Positions 61,553 to 64,000 of a DNA stretch of 64,000 nucleotides are shown here, one piece after another. Each line of letters begins with the position of its first letter. The first letter of the stretch is position 1. The notes beneath the pieces are model-generated. The model ran no database searches, was not told the DNA's origin, and saw only the letters and a list, made by a program, of their open reading frames with translations. The translations under genes and the position numbers were made by a program. This DNA is from Riemerella columbina (GTDB lineage: Bacteria > Bacteroidota > Bacteroidia > Flavobacteriales > Weeksellaceae). Location: contig NZ_CP103950.1 of the NCBI RefSeq assembly GCF_030517065.1, positions 1,860,001 to 1,924,000 of the forward strand, read 5' to 3'.

Positions 61553-62785
61553 CTAAGCTTGATATACAGGTTCCGCATCGATGAATACGGCATTGGGTCG
61601 GAGGCGCCCTTGGTGGTATAGAATATTTCTAAAATCATCGGTTGCATAGGTCACAAAATCGGCTTTTTTGCCTGGTGCCAACCGCCCTCTATCTTCCAAA
61701 CCTAAGGCATACGCCGCACGGAAAGTAAGCCCTGCAAAGACTTCTGCCGTGGACAACTTCTGGAAAGTAGCTAAAATAGAAGCCTGCGTGATTAAGTCGC
61801 CCATCGGTGCAGAACCGGGGTTCCAATCGCTGGCGATGGCTACAATGGCGCCCTCATCTAACAAAATTCTTGCTGGCGCAAAAGGCTCACCTAAGCCCAA
61901 ACTAGCACCTGGAAGCACCGTTGCCACCGTATCTGACTGCGCTAAAATTCGGGCATCTTCGGGTGTTGTTACCTCCAAATGGTCGGCAGATTTCGCCCCG
62001 ACCTCCACGGCAATTTTAGAACTTCCTGAGGTAAACTGATCGGCGTGGACGGTGATTTGAAAGCCCAGCGCCTTAGCACGCTGGAGGAAATCACGGCTTT
62101 CCTCTGGTTGGAACGCTGATTTTTCAATGAAAATATCCACGCGCTCTGCCAAACTTTCTGCCTTGACCACAGGTAAAATCTCAGTGATGATGTAGTCTAA
62201 ATACGCCTGATGATCGCCTTGAAAATCCTTAGGCAGCGTATGTGCCGAGAGGCAAGTGGGCACCAAATGGGCTTTGGTCTGGGCTTGGGCTTTTTTAATC
62301 ACCCTAAGCATTTTCAGTTCCGATTCCAAATCTAAGCCGTAGCCGCTTTTAACCTCTATCGTGGTAATGCCCAGCGCCACCAAAGCCTCTACCCTTGCGA
62401 GCATTCCTGATAAAAGTTCCTCCTCTGAGGCGGCTCTGGTATGCTGCACAGAACTCCATATGCCACCGCCATTTTGCGCGATTTCTAAGTAAGATTTTCC
62501 TGCATTTCGCATAGCAAAATCTGCGGCTCTGTTGCCACCAAAACAAATGTGCGTATGGCTATCCGTGTAGGCTGGCAACACCACTTGTGGGCTTTCCACC
62601 TGATGAATTTCTGCCTGCGGATGCTTTGCTTTTAAGGTTTGAAAATCATCTATTTCTAAAATTTCACCCCCTTGGCAAAGCAAGCCTGCATTGGGTAAAA
62701 TCTCTAAATCTTCATCTTGTAATTTACCTCTTAGCGGCAGTTGGCTCAAAGTGACCGCCTGCGAAAATGGACCGATTAGTTTCAT
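61553..62785 (-). CDS. hutI: Imidazolonepropionase
   Basis: Opens the imidazolone ring, third step of histidine degradation. The 410 residues are an amidohydrolase with the metal motif SHTHICFGG (HxH), HTLPKDF, HADQF (third His) and SDWNPGSAP (the catalytic Asp). The 40-nt gap to the hydratase gene suggests possible cotranscription. Unlike many bacteria, hutH lies 21 kb away; hutU and hutG are not in the window. Confidence 0.95.
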   Translation of the reverse strand: MKLIGPFSQAVTLSQLPLRGKLQDEDLEILPNAGLLCQGGEILEIDDFQTLKAKHPQAEIHQVESPQVVLPAYTDSHTHICFGGNRAADFAMRNAGKSYLEIAQNGGGIWSSVQHTRAASEEELLSGMLARVEALVALGITTIEVKSGYGLDLESELKMLRVIKKAQAQTKAHLVPTCLSAHTLPKDFQGDHQAYLDYIITEILPVVKAESLAERVDIFIEKSAFQPEESRDFLQRAKALGFQITVHADQFTSGSSKIAVEVGAKSADHLEVTTPEDARILAQSDTVATVLPGASLGLGEPFAPARILLDEGAIVAIASDWNPGSAPMGDLITQASILATFQKLSTAEVFAGLTFRAAYALGLEDRGRLAPGKKADFVTYATDDFRNILYHQGRLRPNAVFIDAEPVYQA

Positions 62786-62945
62786 CGTTTCTATTTTTAT
62801 TGACCGTGCTAAATTATAAAAAGTATTTTAGATATGGTGGGGTTTAATGAGGATATTGTGCCTCATTGCTTTTTCCCCGTACAACCAAACTGATATTTTA
62901 ATTCAAAAAATTAACTTATTATCAATGATTTTAATCTATTTTCCT

Positions 62946-62953
62946 TAAATTTG
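62946..62953 (+). promoter_or_regulatory. comEC promoter -7 box
   Basis: TAAATTTG, 24 nt before the ATG at 62978. Confidence 0.5.
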
Positions 62954-62977
62954 TTTTCATCTTCTCATCCTTGGGCT

Positions 62978-64000
62978 ATGAAAAAGTATCTTTCTTTTTA
63001 TCTGTGGATAGGATTTTCTATCGGTATAGCTTTAGAAGATTATTTTGTATTCTCGGAGGTCTGGCTTTATCTTTTTGTAGGTTTGGGCTTGGCGAGCCTT
63101 GGTGCGTTACGGCTTAAAATGCATTATAAATGGCTTTTTCTCTTTTTATTTTTTGTTAATGTGGGGATTGTGGCTCATTTTTTTCGGTTGCAACAAGAGC
63201 GAGTTGAGCTTCCAGAATCTGCGGAAATCACACTAAAATTAGAAAACATACTCGGCGCGAATGCCAAACACCAGCGCTATATCATCAAAGGTTTTTATCA
63301 AAATCAGAATTTTAAAGCCGTGCTTAGGCTTCCAAAAGAGGCGCCACCTTTGGATTATCAGCATTATTACCGCAGCCGCTGTTTTATTTCAAAGTTGAAA
63401 CCGCCAGCACATTCGTATCAATTTGATTATGCCGCCTACCAAGCTCGGCAAGGTGTTTTCTACGCTCTCTATCCACAAGAACCGCTCCAACAAGCCGTTA
63501 CACCTTCTTTAAGTTTAGCCGACCGCCTCAAACAATGGCGACTGAATTTCATCAATAAAATCAACCAAAGCGCCCTGAACAGCGAGGCGAGGCAGTTTTT
63601 GAAAAGCATTATTTTAGCCGACAAAACCGAAATGAGCGAAGCGACCATCGCGGATTTTCGCAAGAGTGGTTTAGCGCATTTATTAGCAATTTCTGGCACA
63701 CATATCGGGATTATTTTTGGATTTTTATTGGGGCTGTTCACTTTTATTTTTTCTGCTCAACAGCGAAAATGGAATATCATCATCAGCCTGATTTTGGTGT
63801 GGTGTTTTGGCATTTTCATCGGAGGTAGCGTTTCCGTGATTCGGGCTTGTATTATGCTTTCTATTTATTTTTATTTTGTGCTCCACCAGCGGTTGCCCAG
63901 CACGCCAGATGCCGTGGCTTTAGCTGGTTTTATCATTTTAATTTTGGACAGTCGGCAGTTGCTTAATGTGGGTTTTCAGCTCAGCTTTGCTGCGGTATTA
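62978..64000 (+). CDS. comEC: ComEC/Rec2-family competence protein, 5' part
   Basis: The open frame from ATG 62978 runs to the window end (341 codons seen). It begins with two membrane helices, then a periplasmic OB-like part (residues 65-180), and reaches the ComEC channel domain: FRKSGLAHLLAISGTHIGIIFGFLLGL near 227-253 is the family signature. The protein takes single-stranded DNA across the inner membrane in natural transformation. The C-terminal metallo-beta-lactamase-like nuclease domain, if present, lies outside the window. Confidence 0.9.
   Translation, partial: MKKYLSFYLWIGFSIGIALEDYFVFSEVWLYLFVGLGLASLGALRLKMHYKWLFLFLFFVNVGIVAHFFRLQQERVELPESAEITLKLENILGANAKHQRYIIKGFYQNQNFKAVLRLPKEAPPLDYQHYYRSRCFISKLKPPAHSYQFDYAAYQARQGVFYALYPQEPLQQAVTPSLSLADRLKQWRLNFINKINQSALNSEARQFLKSIILADKTEMSEATIADFRKSGLAHLLAISGTHIGIIFGFLLGLFTFIFSAQQRKWNIIISLILVWCFGIFIGGSVSVIRACIMLSIYFYFVLHQRLPSTPDAVALAGFIILILDSRQLLNVGFQLSFAAVL

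Overview
The window looks like a chromosome segment of a flavobacterium close to the Chryseobacterium/Riemerella/Elizabethkingia group (Weeksellaceae). This is inferred from gene content: an exosortase XrtF pair, an OstA-like protein, a CCDC81-type HU domain protein, a DUF4251 protein, a PorV-like protein, Bacteroidetes-style lipoproteins, and many TAnnTTTG promoter boxes with almost no Shine-Dalgarno sites. It is ordinary housekeeping chromosome. I see no phage, insertion sequence, CRISPR array or rRNA operon. It is gene-dense, and both end genes (a DUF1232 protein and comEC) run out of the window.

Layout. 1-3.4 kb (+): DUF1232 tail, dnaB-rnhA, xrtF and its partner. 3.4-10.2 kb (-): CDF transporter and asd, a small membrane protein, a large TonB-dependent receptor, a sulfurtransferase and a nitroreductase. 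10.4-14.5 kb (+): dps, pncB, rmuC, an RNA methyltransferase. 14.5-16.7 kb: an Ala-rich lipoprotein, then two unknown + strand genes. 16.7-21.3 kb (-): a probable operon running U32 tRNA hydroxylase, class B1 metallo-beta-lactamase, ferredoxin, two-gene ABC transporter, 5-formyl-THF cyclo-ligase. 21.4-30.6 kb (-): malic enzyme, BadF-type kinase, lipoproteins, serine hydrolase, 2-hydroxyacid dehydrogenase, thioesterase, CCDC81-HU protein. 30.8-36.3 kb (+): kup, a Fur-family regulator, OstA-like protein, class III aminotransferase. 36.4-38.5 kb (-): tuf, tRNA-Trp, secE, nusG. 38.7-49.5 kb, mixed: lpxH, queD, ferritin, hutH, DUF4251, M48 protease, mlaEF, sugar transferase, queE, pyrD. 49.8-51.8 kb (-): rpsU, xerC, hpf and four tRNAs (Thr-Tyr-Gly-Thr). 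51.9-64 kb: EamA transporter, PorV-like protein, uvrC, a GlmU-like protein, rpmE, a beta-helix lipoprotein, NUDIX, xerD, a dCMP deaminase-type enzyme, enoyl-CoA hydratase, hutI, comEC.

The most unusual structure is at 19861-20040: six perfect, uninterrupted 30-bp tandem repeats between the U32 gene stop codon and the body of the metallo-beta-lactamase gene. Each unit encodes MLKKNFKPLF in frame and carries its own ATG. The last unit alone makes a normal lipoprotein signal peptide, so the array multiplies the translation start and signal-peptide n-region. It looks like an expandable start-codon repeat controlling an envelope hydrolase.

Other points of interest: (i) several genes (dnaB, xrtF, the nitroreductase gene, queD, uvrC) have the promoter -7 box exactly 4 nt before the start codon, which predicts leaderless mRNAs; (ii) the tRNA order Thr-Tyr-Gly-Thr / tuf / tRNA-Trp / secE / nusG, contiguous in E. 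coli, is split here by about 11 kb, and nusG is not followed by rplK; (iii) terminator-like hairpins lie inside the tRNA cluster and between tuf and tRNA-Trp; (iv) one gene at 15006 needs either a TTG start or a one-base frameshift.
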